NCBI GenBank assembly: GCA_017412605.1
Contig: JAFPWY010000015.1
Span: forward strand, 79,363-143,362
From: Fibrobacter sp.
GTDB taxonomy: Bacteria > Fibrobacterota > Fibrobacteria > Fibrobacterales > Fibrobacteraceae
Length of the DNA stretch: 64,000 bases
Reading direction: 5' to 3'
Part shown: positions 26,399 through 34,612 of the stretch, one piece after another
Layout: each line of letters opens with the position of its first letter
Numbering within the stretch: position 1 is the first letter of the stretch
The notes under the pieces: generated by a model
The model's input: the letters and a program-made list of their open reading frames with translations, nothing else
The model's database searches: none
Told to the model about the DNA's origin: nothing
Translations under genes and position numbers: made by a program

Positions 26399-26544
26399 CT
26401 TCTGTCTCCTTCTCCAAGCCGTTTTTAGCTGCTGTTGGGCCTGTAGCTATTAATAATCAATATAATTTTTGAAACAAGCGATTTGTCAGGGTAAATTAAA
26501 TTTTCCCAAATGCCGTTTTATAAGCAAAAAAGACAAATAAAGGA

Positions 26545-26580
26545 AAAGTTCCCCCTGTTTTCAACAGAAGGGAACTTTAG
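26545..26580. terminator. terminator
   Basis: AAAGTTCCC (26545-26553) pairs with GGGAACTTT (26570-26578), extended by CTGT/ACAG inside. On the minus strand it follows the stop of the second esterase gene and is succeeded by T-rich sequence. Confidence 0.75.
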
Positions 26581-26606
26581 GTTGTTGGGGTTGGAGAGTT
26601 AAACTT

Positions 26607-28229
26607 TTAGAACTGCTCGAGGAACTTGTGGACCTCTTCGGGCACCCAGGTTTCCTGCCAGCCGGCACCGACTTCCATGCTGCCGTTGTCGTGGGCGGTC
26701 CACTGGTGTCCACCCGGCCAGCTGCACCACTTGACGGGGAAGCGCTCGTCGACTGTCGTGAAGTCGTAGCAGACGTGTCCGGTGTTGCCCTGGACTTCGG
26801 TGGGTTTTTCGCCGCTGGCGTCAGTGAACTTGCCGTCTGCACCGGCCTTGCCGTTGTTCTTCAGGATTCGCGGAAGGGCGCTTGTCTTGGCGGTGTTGTA
26901 ATTGCAAACGCCGTCGTTCTTGCCATGCACACCCATCCATGCAATCGGCTTGCCTGTATTTTTCGGGAGCCAGATGTTGTAGTCGGCCGTGGCGTAGACG
27001 GCTACAGCGCGGAGGCGGTCCTGCATGTGCTGGGCGAGAGAGTTCGTGAACATGGCGCCGAAGCTGAAGCCTGTTGCGAACACGCGTGTGGTGTCGATAC
27101 AGTAGTTGTCAAACATCGTGGTAATCATCTGGTCGACGAAATCATGGTCTTCCTGTCCATTCCAGGTGCCGTTGTCGTTACCCTGCGGAGCGACGAAGAT
27201 GTAGTCGCCGTTCTTGTCCAGTTGCTGCTGGCCATAGTACGGGGTCGGATGGTCATAGTCCGGGTTGTGGTGCACGAAGTCTTCGGCGTGGCTACCCATG
27301 CAGTGGTTTGCGATGAGAAGCTTGTGGGCCTTGTTGTTGTCGTAGTTCTTCGGCAAGGTGATGAAGAACTGCCGATTCTTGCCGCCGACATTAAGGTTGA
27401 ACTGTTCGCCGTTTTCGACTTTTTTGCCGGACCCTAAGGAAGAGCTCTTTCCGCAACCCTTACTCGGACGCGGAGAGTTCTTCAGCGCATAGCCGAATGC
27501 GAATGTCTGCTCGCCCGATCCGATATCGGAAGAGGATTCGGGAGCGATGGCGGACGAAGATGTGGGAGAAGAGGTGGGATTGGTTCCGGAGGAACTGGAG
27601 GTCGCTACGGGGGTGGTGCCGGCCTTCTTAAGTGTCAGCGCCAGCACGGTATCGAGATTGGGGAGATACACGCGGAGCGAATCGTAGCCCGTGGCGAGGA
27701 CGCGGAGATTGCCGGAGTTGCCCTGCTTGATGAGGAAAAGCGCATTGCCTTGCTTGTTCTTGAAGGCGCTGCTGTAGTTGCCATTGGCAGTGAAGCGGAC
27801 TGTCTGTTCTGCGCTGCCCATGCGGACGCGGGCGAGGTAGGCACCCTGGGCGCTGACGCCCTGGCGCAAATCCACCTTGCCGGAACCGGTGATGGAGTGG
27901 TTCAGAACCTGGTTGCCCATCATGTCAAAAATTCGAATCTGTACGGGAGTGTTTCCGTCCTGTGCGAAATCCAGTACCCCGTCCTTGATGCTGATGAAAC
28001 CCAGGTTTTGGCTTTGGGCGTGGATGGCGGTGGTGCTGTCGGTGAGCACAAACTGTCCTTGGGCATCGGTCACGGTGGACTTGAACATTTCAACGAGCGC
28101 AACGGTTGCTCCTTGAATCGGAAGACCGGCTTCGTCCTTAACGGTTCCGCTTACATTGTAGGCGAATGCCGAGGAACAAAAAAATGCCGCTACTGCGAGC
28201 GGGATGGCTGGGAAGAACACTTTTTTCAT
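26607..28229 (-). CDS. secreted esterase, paralogue of the neighbouring CE1-like enzyme
   Basis: 540 residues, same architecture as the 24920-26398 protein: signal peptide ending SSAFA, regulatory-like domain (YNVSGTVKDEAGLPIQGATV), internal sorting-like module (IRIFDMMGNQVLNHSITGSG), then a Ser/Pro/Thr linker (about 210-235) that the paralogue lacks, and the hydrolase with VAPQGND, the elbow TGFSFGAMFTNS and WPGGHQWT. The gene has AAGGAG before the ATG. Probably acts on feruloyl or acetyl groups of hemicellulose outside the cell. Separate promoters are likely, since a terminator lies between the two genes. Confidence 0.85.
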   Translation of the reverse strand: MKKVFFPAIPLAVAAFFCSSAFAYNVSGTVKDEAGLPIQGATVALVEMFKSTVTDAQGQFVLTDSTTAIHAQSQNLGFISIKDGVLDFAQDGNTPVQIRIFDMMGNQVLNHSITGSGKVDLRQGVSAQGAYLARVRMGSAEQTVRFTANGNYSSAFKNKQGNALFLIKQGNSGNLRVLATGYDSLRVYLPNLDTVLALTLKKAGTTPVATSSSSGTNPTSSPTSSSAIAPESSSDIGSGEQTFAFGYALKNSPRPSKGCGKSSSLGSGKKVENGEQFNLNVGGKNRQFFITLPKNYDNNKAHKLLIANHCMGSHAEDFVHHNPDYDHPTPYYGQQQLDKNGDYIFVAPQGNDNGTWNGQEDHDFVDQMITTMFDNYCIDTTRVFATGFSFGAMFTNSLAQHMQDRLRAVAVYATADYNIWLPKNTGKPIAWMGVHGKNDGVCNYNTAKTSALPRILKNNGKAGADGKFTDASGEKPTEVQGNTGHVCYDFTTVDERFPVKWCSWPGGHQWTAHDNGSMEVGAGWQETWVPEEVHKFLEQF

Positions 28230-28406
28230 AACTACTCCTTTTTATGAAACCCATACAACCCTTGTTTAAACCAACTTCCTATAACATATATCGGGATTTG
28301 CCTTTTTTTTAATTCGGCGAGAGGGTGGGCATGGATAAATCGTCCATAACCAAATGTTTACACTTGTGGCAATTCTGCAAAAATGGCTCAAAAAAAGAAA
28401 AAAAAA

Positions 28407-28437
28407 AGGGGGAAGGAGGTCCTAACTCCTTCCCCCC
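28407..28437 (-). terminator. terminator of hsp20
   Basis: An 11-bp perfect stem GGGGGAAGGAG/CTCCTTCCCCC (28407-28417 and 28425-28435); on the minus strand it is followed by a run of T. Confidence 0.9.
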
Positions 28438-28478
28438 GGATGGGGTGCAGTATGATGTTATATGAGGAGCAGTATTGC

Positions 28479-28859
28479 TTATTCAACAGTCAGTTTTCTG
28501 GCCGCGGCCTGCTGCTTTTTGGCGAGCGCGAACGACAGGACGCCATTTTCAAGGGAGACCTTGATTTTCTCGGTATCAATGTCGTCTGCCAGGCGGAAGC
28601 TGCGCTCGTAGGTGTACTTGCTGTCCTTGCGTGCGCGGGTGGCCTTGACTGTGATGATGTTCTTTTCGATCTGGATGTCCAAATCTTCTTTCTTGACGCC
28701 GGGCAGTTCCACTTCCAACATGAAACCGTTCTCTACCTCGTAGTAGTCGGCTTTGGGCGTGTAGGAGCATTCACCCTGCGCGTTGGAGGCGTTGTTGAGG
28801 CTGTCGAGGAAGTTCTGGATACCGTAGAAAGCTGTCGGGAAGAGTTGAGTGTTGATCAT
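28479..28859 (-). CDS. small heat shock protein Hsp20
   Basis: 126 residues. The alpha-crystallin domain spans about 33-122: ADYYEVENGFMLEVELPGVK, DLDIQIEKNIITVKA and the GVLSFALAKK strand with the conserved G-V-L. The C-terminal IXI anchor is absent; the protein ends RKLTVE. Such proteins form oligomers that hold unfolding proteins. A strong SD (GGAGG) lies 7 nt before the ATG. It is monocistronic with its own terminator. Confidence 0.93.
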   Translation of the reverse strand: MINTQLFPTAFYGIQNFLDSLNNASNAQGECSYTPKADYYEVENGFMLEVELPGVKKEDLDIQIEKNIITVKATRARKDSKYTYERSFRLADDIDTEKIKVSLENGVLSFALAKKQQAAARKLTVE

Positions 28860-29074
28860 AGGAATACCTCCGTGTTTTTCGGGTCCCCGGCGTTCGCCGT
28901 GTGGCCCATTTGTTTTCGCTAGGGTATATGCAAACGCCGTGCCAAAGTGGGCCTTTGCAGGCGTTTTGGCGGAAAAAAGCCCAAAATTTTTTCAAAAATG
29001 TCGAAATTGGCTCAAAAAAGGCATTTTCGATGCTCCCGGATTTCCTGCGCATCTTGACCTATTTCATAAAAAAA
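28860..29074. other. upstream region of hsp20
   Basis: About 215 bp without a supported gene; it holds the hsp20 leader and presumably its promoter. I see no CIRCE-type inverted repeat (TTAGCACTC-N9-GAGTGCTAA). Confidence 0.4.
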
Positions 29075-29100
29075 CGGCGGTGTTGCACCGCCGAAACAGG
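29075..29100 (-). terminator. terminator of the TolC-like gene
   Basis: CGGCGGTG-TTG-CACCGCCG (29075-29093), followed on the minus strand by seven T. Confidence 0.85.
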
Positions 29101-29128
29101 GTTGTTTTTCAAAATGAATTGCGCGGGG

Positions 29129-30421
29129 CTAGTCCAGCTTTCCCTGGTACAGTTCCAGCATCTTCCTGGCGAGCAGGCTCGTGTACTTGGCGTTGGTCTG
29201 TGTAATCTGCGCTTTCTCGAGGTTGTTCTTTTGCGTGAGGTAGTCGGTGTAGGTGAGGGCGCCTGCGTTCCGCTGTTCTTCGGCGACCTGCAGGGCTTCG
29301 GCTTCGGCCTGCACCTGGAGCGTGGCGGCTTTCCACTGCATGTCGGCGCTGACGGCGTTGATGTGGAGTTTTTCTACGTTGTTCTCAATGTTCTTGGCGG
29401 TTTCCTGCATGCTGATTTGCGTCTCGGCCTCGGTGACCTGGGCCTGCAGCACCTTGTTGGTGGTCGCTCCGCCGTCGATGATGGGAATGTTGATGCCGAG
29501 CGATATGGAGTTCTGCCATCCGTTCTTGAGCTGGCGGCCGTAGCGGTCGGATTCCCAGGCCTGGAGGCCCGTGCTGGAGTTCGCCCCGAGGGTCACGGTA
29601 ATGGAGCTTGCCTTGCCGGCGACCTGGGTGCTTTTCTTAGCGGCCTTGACGGACACGCTGTCGGACTTGAGACCTGGATGCGATTCCTTGGCCGTCTTTC
29701 TGAGATCGTCGAGTGTCGGCAACGGGGGAAGCGAGTCGGGACTGTCGATGTTGCTCTCGGGGGCCGAGATTTCGAATTCCTCGCTGTCGCCCAGCTCGAG
29801 TAGCTGCCGGAGCGCCGTCTTCGCGCTGTTGACGGAAAGCTGTGCCGAAAGCTGAGCCACCTGCTTCTGCAGTACGTTGGACTGGCTCTGGGTGAGTTCC
29901 TTCTTGGTGATGGAGCCCGCTTCGTAGAGCTTGCCGTAATGTTCGAATTCCGCCTGGGACAGTTCGACGGATGCGTTTGCCGTGCGCAGGTTCTCCATGG
30001 CGGCAAGCAGCGACATGTAGGCGTTCAAGACGCTTTCCTGTACGGAACGTTCGGTCTGCTTGGTCGAAAGGGCTGTGGCCTCTTTAGAAAGCTGGCTTGC
30101 CTCGACGTTCAGGCTGGTGGCCCCGCCATCCCAGATGGTGTACGAACCGGAAATGCCGAGGTTCAGGCGGTAGTGGTCTCCGTCGTCAACGAACGGGTGG
30201 TCGTAGAGGGTGTTCTGGATGCTGGCGCTTACGGTCGGGTGGTTGCCCGTCTTGGCCTGCTTTACGCTGATGTCCGCCTTCTGTTCGCGGAGCTTGGCCG
30301 TTTCCAGCGAGAGGCTCTTTTCCTTGGCCTGCTTGAGGCAGTCCGCAAGCGTCCATGTGCCGCCGAAGGCGGCTGTTGCCGGGACCAGGAACCCAAGAAG
30401 AATCGCTATTTTCGTATTCAT
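29129..30421 (-). CDS. TolC-family outer membrane efflux protein
   Basis: 430 residues. Signal peptide ending TAAFG (about 1-20), then two OEP repeats with the typical long helices (LADCLKQAKEKSLSLETAKL, LKLREQKADISVKQAK) and short barrel strands (SLGINIPIIDGG at about 305-316, the usual G-P-I/L-F-D-G-G-like motif). TolC proteins form the outer-membrane channel of tripartite efflux or type I secretion. No membrane-fusion protein or pump is adjacent; the MacB-type exporter at 40.6-42.7 kb also lacks a linked outer-membrane partner, but a link is speculation. Confidence 0.9.
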   Translation of the reverse strand: MNTKIAILLGFLVPATAAFGGTWTLADCLKQAKEKSLSLETAKLREQKADISVKQAKTGNHPTVSASIQNTLYDHPFVDDGDHYRLNLGISGSYTIWDGGATSLNVEASQLSKEATALSTKQTERSVQESVLNAYMSLLAAMENLRTANASVELSQAEFEHYGKLYEAGSITKKELTQSQSNVLQKQVAQLSAQLSVNSAKTALRQLLELGDSEEFEISAPESNIDSPDSLPPLPTLDDLRKTAKESHPGLKSDSVSVKAAKKSTQVAGKASSITVTLGANSSTGLQAWESDRYGRQLKNGWQNSISLGINIPIIDGGATTNKVLQAQVTEAETQISMQETAKNIENNVEKLHINAVSADMQWKAATLQVQAEAEALQVAEEQRNAGALTYTDYLTQKNNLEKAQITQTNAKYTSLLARKMLELYQGKLD

Positions 30422-30510
30422 GCCGTTTAGATGCCTCTCTGCGCGGTTGCGTTGCGTGTGCGGGGGAAAATAGCAATATTTTGTATGGGGGAAATGGAAG
30501 GGAAAAACAA

Positions 30511-30536
30511 AAGCCGCCTTTGCGGGGCGGCCTTTT
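30511..30536 (-). terminator. terminator downstream of tRNA-Val
   Basis: GCCGCC (30513-30518) pairs with GGCGGC (30526-30531). On the minus strand it follows the tRNA and is succeeded by TTTTG. Confidence 0.55.
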
Positions 30537-30538
30537 CG

Positions 30539-30613
30539 TGGACGGTACTGGATTTGAACCAGTGACCTCTGCCGTGTGAAAGCAGCGCTCTAAACCAACT
30601 GAGCTAACCGTCC
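30539..30613 (-). tRNA. tRNA-Val(CAC)
   Basis: Read on the minus strand: acceptor GGACGGT pairing with ACCGTCC, D arm GCTC/GAGC with GG in the loop, anticodon stem CTGCT/GGCAG with loop TTCACAC (anticodon CAC, valine GTG codons), and T arm ACTGG-TTCAAAT-CCAGT. Discriminator A; the CCA end is not encoded. 75 nt with no intron. Confidence 0.95.
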
Positions 30614-30668
30614 GAGGTGGGTGCAAATATATAAAAGAATATTTGAGATGTCAAGGGGATATTAGTTA

Positions 30669-30815
30669 TGAGGTCGGGCTTTAGCCCTTTGAGGCTTGAG
30701 GTCGCTCGTTATCACTCGCTTTGAGCTATAATATCGCACCAAAGGTGCCTAATTTTTTGCTCAGAGCCACGCATAAGCGTGGCGACCTCATCCCTCATAG
30801 CTCAAAGCTTATAGA
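30669..30815. repeat. heptad element with central hairpins, over the stop of the PTS IIA gene
   Basis: The left part has TGAGGTC (30669-30675), a GGGCT-TT-AGCCC hairpin and TGAGGCT, TGAGGTC. The centre has GCACC-AAA-GGTGC and CCACGC-ATAA-GCGTGG. The right arm is ACCTCAT, CCCTCAT, AGCTCAA, AGCTTAT (30785-30812) in 7-nt phase, with the minus-strand TAA stop of the IIA gene inside the last unit. Otherwise this gap has no gene. Confidence 0.65.
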
Positions 30816-31273
30816 AACTTATCTTCGGCGGCGCGGAGGATGGTGAGGAACTCGGACGGGGTCTTTGCCTCGATGAGGTCCTTGCGCACGGTTCCGTCGG
30901 CAAGCAGGCGGCTTACGGAGGACAGCGCCTTGAGGTGCGGTCCCACGGTGTTGCCCGGGCTTACGATGAGGATGATCAGGTAGACCGGCTCCCCGTCGAA
31001 GGACTCGAAATCCAGGCCCTTTTCGACGGTGGCTGCCACCATGCACATGCGGTCGACGTAGTCGATTTTGGCGTGCGGCACGGCGAGCCCGCATCCGATA
31101 CCGGTGGAACGGCTCTTCTCGCGGTTCCAGACGGCTTCGAATATCTCGTCCCTGTGTTCCAGTTTGTAGGCACTGCAGAGCGTGTCCACCAGCTCGTTCA
31201 GGATGGCCTCCTTGGTCTGGCTGGCAGAGTTGATCAAGATGCAGTTGTCAACAAATCTTTCGGAAAGTCTCAT
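30809..31273 (-). CDS. PTS IIA domain protein (fructose/mannitol or PtsN type)
   Basis: 154 residues from the ATG at 31273, which has AGAGG upstream. This is a single PTS_EIIA type-2 domain with the phosphorylated His in GCGLAVPHAKIDYV and the motif TGIG before it. It receives phosphate from HPr or NPr. No IIB/IIC genes are adjacent, so a regulatory PtsN-like role is as likely as sugar uptake. aroD lies upstream on the same strand (gap about 118 nt). Confidence 0.88.
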   Translation of the reverse strand: MRLSERFVDNCILINSASQTKEAILNELVDTLCSAYKLEHRDEIFEAVWNREKSRSTGIGCGLAVPHAKIDYVDRMCMVAATVEKGLDFESFDGEPVYLIILIVSPGNTVGPHLKALSSVSRLLADGTVRKDLIEAKTPSEFLTILRAAEDKFL

Positions 31274-31391
31274 ATGGTGAAACCTCTTATATTGTTCAGT
31301 TTGATATTTTAGCAAAAAAAATGCTTTTTGACGAGGTTTTTACGAGAAAATACTCAAATGTGCCAAAATTGTAGCATGAAAGTAGGCAAAT

Positions 31392-32174
31392 TTACTCAAA
31401 TTTGTTCAAAAACGCCGCTATGTCGTTTTCGGAAGCAAAATTGTCGAGGGCGTCAATAGCTTTTTTCATGGTCAGGACGTCAATCTGTCCGGGGGCGGCG
31501 CAAGCCTCTATGGAACCGTAAGTAAGGTTTGCTCCTTCGTGGAGCGACCATATCCTGGAGGGCATGCCTGTTTTGCCCATGCCGAAGGCGGCGAACATTT
31601 CAAAATTTTTCGCATTCTTGCTTGCGAACTGATAAAGCCTCTGGCAGTCCGTGGGACCATTGCTCATGGCGGCAATCTTGAGCCCTGCGGCCTTGACCCG
31701 CTGGGCGTCCTGCGCGAACTTTTTCAACTCGAGGAGTGTGGGGATGCGTACAAAGTTGTGCTCCGAGACGATGATGCGCGTGCCGCGTGGCTTGGCGAGT
31801 TCGGCCAGGGCGCCGTAGTCGTGGAGACAGTCGCGTTCCAGGTCCATCCATTCGGGAACATCCGGTGCGGCGAAGATGGACTGCCACAGTGCGGGTCTTT
31901 CCACGGCGCTGTCGTCGGGGAAAGTCCCGCCGTCGCGGGCAAGCCGGACAGTTCCGATTTGTGCCGATTCGGGGGCGAGCTTGCGGACGCGGGTGGATAG
32001 TTCCGGCCATATTCCCTTCTCGAACCAGTCGTAGCGGATTTCGAGCATGTCGCAGGCTTGCAGGTCCATGACCACCGGGCTGATCGGGTCGGCCTCGGCT
32101 GCAGAAAGCACCTGCGGACTCACGAGCCCGACCAGGTTCTTCTTCTGTGCTTTGCTTGCGTCATCTCTTTGCAT
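31392..32174 (-). CDS. aroD: type I 3-dehydroquinate dehydratase
   Basis: 260 residues. Type I signatures: EIRYDWFE (substrate-binding Glu/Arg), the catalytic His in SEHNF, and the Schiff-base Lys in LKIAAMS. It dehydrates 3-dehydroquinate to 3-dehydroshikimate in the shikimate pathway. The C-terminal substrate loop SRIWSLHEGANLTYGSIE is also recognisable. TAGTAT lies 9 nt before the ATG with no SD, suggesting a very short leader. Confidence 0.93.
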   Translation of the reverse strand: MQRDDASKAQKKNLVGLVSPQVLSAAEADPISPVVMDLQACDMLEIRYDWFEKGIWPELSTRVRKLAPESAQIGTVRLARDGGTFPDDSAVERPALWQSIFAAPDVPEWMDLERDCLHDYGALAELAKPRGTRIIVSEHNFVRIPTLLELKKFAQDAQRVKAAGLKIAAMSNGPTDCQRLYQFASKNAKNFEMFAAFGMGKTGMPSRIWSLHEGANLTYGSIEACAAPGQIDVLTMKKAIDALDNFASENDIAAFLNKFE

Positions 32175-32271
32175 GCCGCAAAGATACTAAAAAAGGCGCC
32201 CCGACAGGGCTGTGGCCCGGCCCCGTGCCCGTGAAATTGCTAACTTGTCGCTGAACAGAAAAGGATAACCT

Positions 32272-32853
32272 ATGGCAGATTGCAAAGACAAAAATGAGAA
32301 GCAGACTCCGGATTTTTTGAAGAAGGCCGAGGAGTTCCTGTCCTCGAAACGCCGCATCTTTTTGTGGGGTGCAGTCGATGACGAGAGCGCATCGAAGATT
32401 GTACAGCAGCTTTTGTATCTGGATTCCCTGAACCACGACGACATCGTGCTTTTCATCAATAGCCCGGGTGGCGTCATCAGCAGCGGCCTTGCCATTTACG
32501 ACTGCATGAACGCCATCAAGAGCGACGTGGTCACGGTATGTTGCGGTCAGGCAGCTTCCATGGGTGCCGTGCTCCTGACTGCCGGTGCGAAGGGCAAGCG
32601 CTGTGCATGGCCGAATGCCCGCATCATGATTCACCAGCCGCTCATTCACGGCGAAATCGTCGCCCCGGCGAGCGACATCCAGATCCAGGCCGAAGAGATG
32701 CTGCGCATCCGCGGAATCACGGGCAAGATCCTTGCCGAAACGACCGGACACACCATCGAGGAAATCGACCGCGATACGGAACGCGATAACTTCATGTCGG
32801 CGGAAGAGGCTAAGGCCTACGGTCTTGTGGACAAAGTCGAGAGTCTTATCTGA
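32272..32853 (+). CDS. clpP: ATP-dependent Clp protease proteolytic subunit
   Basis: 193 residues. The catalytic Ser is in GQAASMGAVLL, the His in IMIHQPLIHG, and an Asp lies in the DRDTERDNFMSAEEA region. INSPGG (oxyanion loop) is intact. The N-terminal region starts differently from E. coli ClpP (a charged MADCKDKNEKQTPDF). ClpP forms a double heptamer degrading unfolded proteins with ClpX/ClpA; neither is adjacent here. Its stop overlaps the ftsY start (TGATG). Confidence 0.95.
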   Translation: MADCKDKNEKQTPDFLKKAEEFLSSKRRIFLWGAVDDESASKIVQQLLYLDSLNHDDIVLFINSPGGVISSGLAIYDCMNAIKSDVVTVCCGQAASMGAVLLTAGAKGKRCAWPNARIMIHQPLIHGEIVAPASDIQIQAEEMLRIRGITGKILAETTGHTIEEIDRDTERDNFMSAEEAKAYGLVDKVESLI

Positions 32854-33773
32854 TGGGCTTGTTTTCTGCGATAAAGAAGGGTCTTTCCAAGACCCGTGAC
32901 GCCTTGGTGGGCGAGCTCAAGGGCATTGTCGGTGCCGGCAAGATTACCGACGACACTTTGGAAGAGCTCGAAGAACACCTGATCAAGGCTGACGTGGGCG
33001 TTGAGGCTGCGTTCCTTTTGACGGATGCCCTCCGTGAGAACGCCCTCGGCAAGTCGCTTACGACGGAGCAGGTGCTCGACATCATGCGAAACGAGGCCGA
33101 ACGTCTCCTGAAGGACCCGCCGCCGTTTGAACTCAAGGGCAAACCGCACGTGGTGCTTGTCATCGGCGTGAATGGTGCCGGCAAGACCACGACTATCGGT
33201 AAGCTTGCCGCCCGCTGGATAAACGAGGGCAAGAAGGTGATGATCGCCGCCTGCGATACGTTCCGTGCCGCGGCCATCGACCAGCTCGAAACTTGGGCGC
33301 AGCGCAGCGGTGCCGAGTTCGTGAAACACCAGGAAGGCAGCGATCCGGCTGCGGTCGCCTACGATGCTTGCCAGGCTGCCGTCGCCCGTGGTTGCGACAT
33401 CCTGATTGTCGATACCGCCGGGCGCCTCCACAACAAGGACTACTTGATGGAGGAACTCAAGAAGATTGTCCGCGTGATGAAGAAGGTGAATCCGGACTTC
33501 CCGCAAGACATGTGGCTCGTGATTGACGGAAATACCGGACAGAACACCATCAACCAGACGAAGATTTTCAACCAGAGCTTCCCGCTCACGGGCCTCGTGG
33601 TGACCAAGCTCGACGGCACGGCGCGTGGCGGTTCGGTCCTTTCCATCACGAGCTCGCTACAGATTCCTATCCGCTGGGTGGGCATGGGCGAACAGATTGA
33701 CCAGCTCGTGGAATTCAACAAGCGCGAATATATCGACGGTCTTTTCGAGAATGCGCTCGAAGAGGCGAGGTAG
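32853..33773 (+). CDS. ftsY: signal recognition particle receptor FtsY
   Basis: 306 residues. The N domain (four-helix bundle, about 1-90) precedes the SRP-type GTPase: G1 GVNGAGKTTTIGKLA, DTFRAAAIDQLE, G3 DTAGRLHNK, G4 TKLDGTARGG, and the terminal GMGEQIDQLVEF. The acidic A domain of E. coli FtsY is absent, as in many bacteria. It docks SRP-ribosome complexes to the Sec translocon. Translation is coupled to clpP by the TGATG overlap. Confidence 0.96.
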   Translation: MGLFSAIKKGLSKTRDALVGELKGIVGAGKITDDTLEELEEHLIKADVGVEAAFLLTDALRENALGKSLTTEQVLDIMRNEAERLLKDPPPFELKGKPHVVLVIGVNGAGKTTTIGKLAARWINEGKKVMIAACDTFRAAAIDQLETWAQRSGAEFVKHQEGSDPAAVAYDACQAAVARGCDILIVDTAGRLHNKDYLMEELKKIVRVMKKVNPDFPQDMWLVIDGNTGQNTINQTKIFNQSFPLTGLVVTKLDGTARGGSVLSITSSLQIPIRWVGMGEQIDQLVEFNKREYIDGLFENALEEAR

Positions 33774-33779
33774 CTAAAA

Positions 33780-34151
33780 GTGCTGGGCTGGATTCGGTTT
33801 GGACGGCAATGGGCATGGCGTGCTTCCGTCATGTCGCTTTGCATGGGCTGCATCATGCTGTGTGCCTGCGACCAGGGATCCCCTTCGATAGATTCTAGGC
33901 TCGTTTCCACGTATGTTGACATCCGCGTTATGGAACAATCCCTCGGGACCGAGACTCCGGAGGCGCGGCTCGCCCGCAAGAGCATTGTCGAAAAGCACGG
34001 CTACACTCTTGAATCCTATAAGAAAGCCATTGATAATATTCTTGAAGACGACAGTCGTTGGGTCCCGTTTCAGCAGGCGGTCGTTCGCAATATCGATTCC
34101 TTGCTCGGGAACCCTCTTGAACCGCTGGGAAAGAAGGGGGCGAAAAAGTGA
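33780..34151 (+). CDS. small lipoprotein, DUF4296-like
   Basis: 123 residues from a GTG at 33780; an internal ATG at 33831 is also possible. A hydrophobic segment ends in IMLCAC (lipid Cys). The mature part has the helical pattern RLVSTYVDIRVMEQSLG, then IVEKHGYTLESYKKAIDNIL, resembling DUF4296 lipoproteins of the Bacteroidetes group (function unknown; resemblance by eye). Its stop overlaps the next start (GTGA). Member of the clpP-ftsY run. Confidence 0.7.
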   Translation: MLGWIRFGRQWAWRASVMSLCMGCIMLCACDQGSPSIDSRLVSTYVDIRVMEQSLGTETPEARLARKSIVEKHGYTLESYKKAIDNILEDDSRWVPFQQAVVRNIDSLLGNPLEPLGKKGAKK

Positions 34152-34612
34152 GGATCGCCTTGCTGTTGCTTTTGGGTGCCTGTATCGCTTTTGCGGCGCC
34201 TCTGAAAAAGGACACTAAAGTCCACTGGCTTTCCTATACGCAGGGCCTCAAGATGGCGGCGAAGGAATCGAAGCTGATGTTCGTGTCGGTGTATGCCGAC
34301 TGGTGCATCCCCTGCCAGGTGATGGAAAAAAACGTGTACACGGACCCCAGTGTGGCGACACTTTTGAATTCCAGGTTTATCCCGGTGAAGCTAAATGCCG
34401 AGTCGCAGGACACGATTATGTGCGATGGCCAAGCCAAAACGGTGGAACGATGCTATTTTGATGTGTGGGAATTGTCTGCCGTGCCGTCCTATGTGCTGGT
34501 TGCCCCGAAAGGCATGAGTATCCTTACTCTCACACAGTCACTGGATGTTGCGGACATGCGGTTTTTGTTGCAGCAATTTTTGAGTAAAGAGAGCGAATGG
34601 ATAGCGCGGTAA
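34148..34612 (+). CDS. exported thioredoxin-fold protein
   Basis: 154 residues from a GTG overlapping the preceding stop. A signal peptide (about 1-18, ending AFAA) is followed by a thioredoxin domain with the redox motif YADWCIPCQVMEKNV and a later cis-Pro (SAVPSYVLV). This fits DsbD-gamma/thioredoxin_7-like periplasmic proteins that reduce or shuffle disulfides. The overlapping reading frames suggest one transcript with ftsY and the glycosyltransferase. Confidence 0.88.
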   Translation: MRIALLLLLGACIAFAAPLKKDTKVHWLSYTQGLKMAAKESKLMFVSVYADWCIPCQVMEKNVYTDPSVATLLNSRFIPVKLNAESQDTIMCDGQAKTVERCYFDVWELSAVPSYVLVAPKGMSILTLTQSLDVADMRFLLQQFLSKESEWIAR

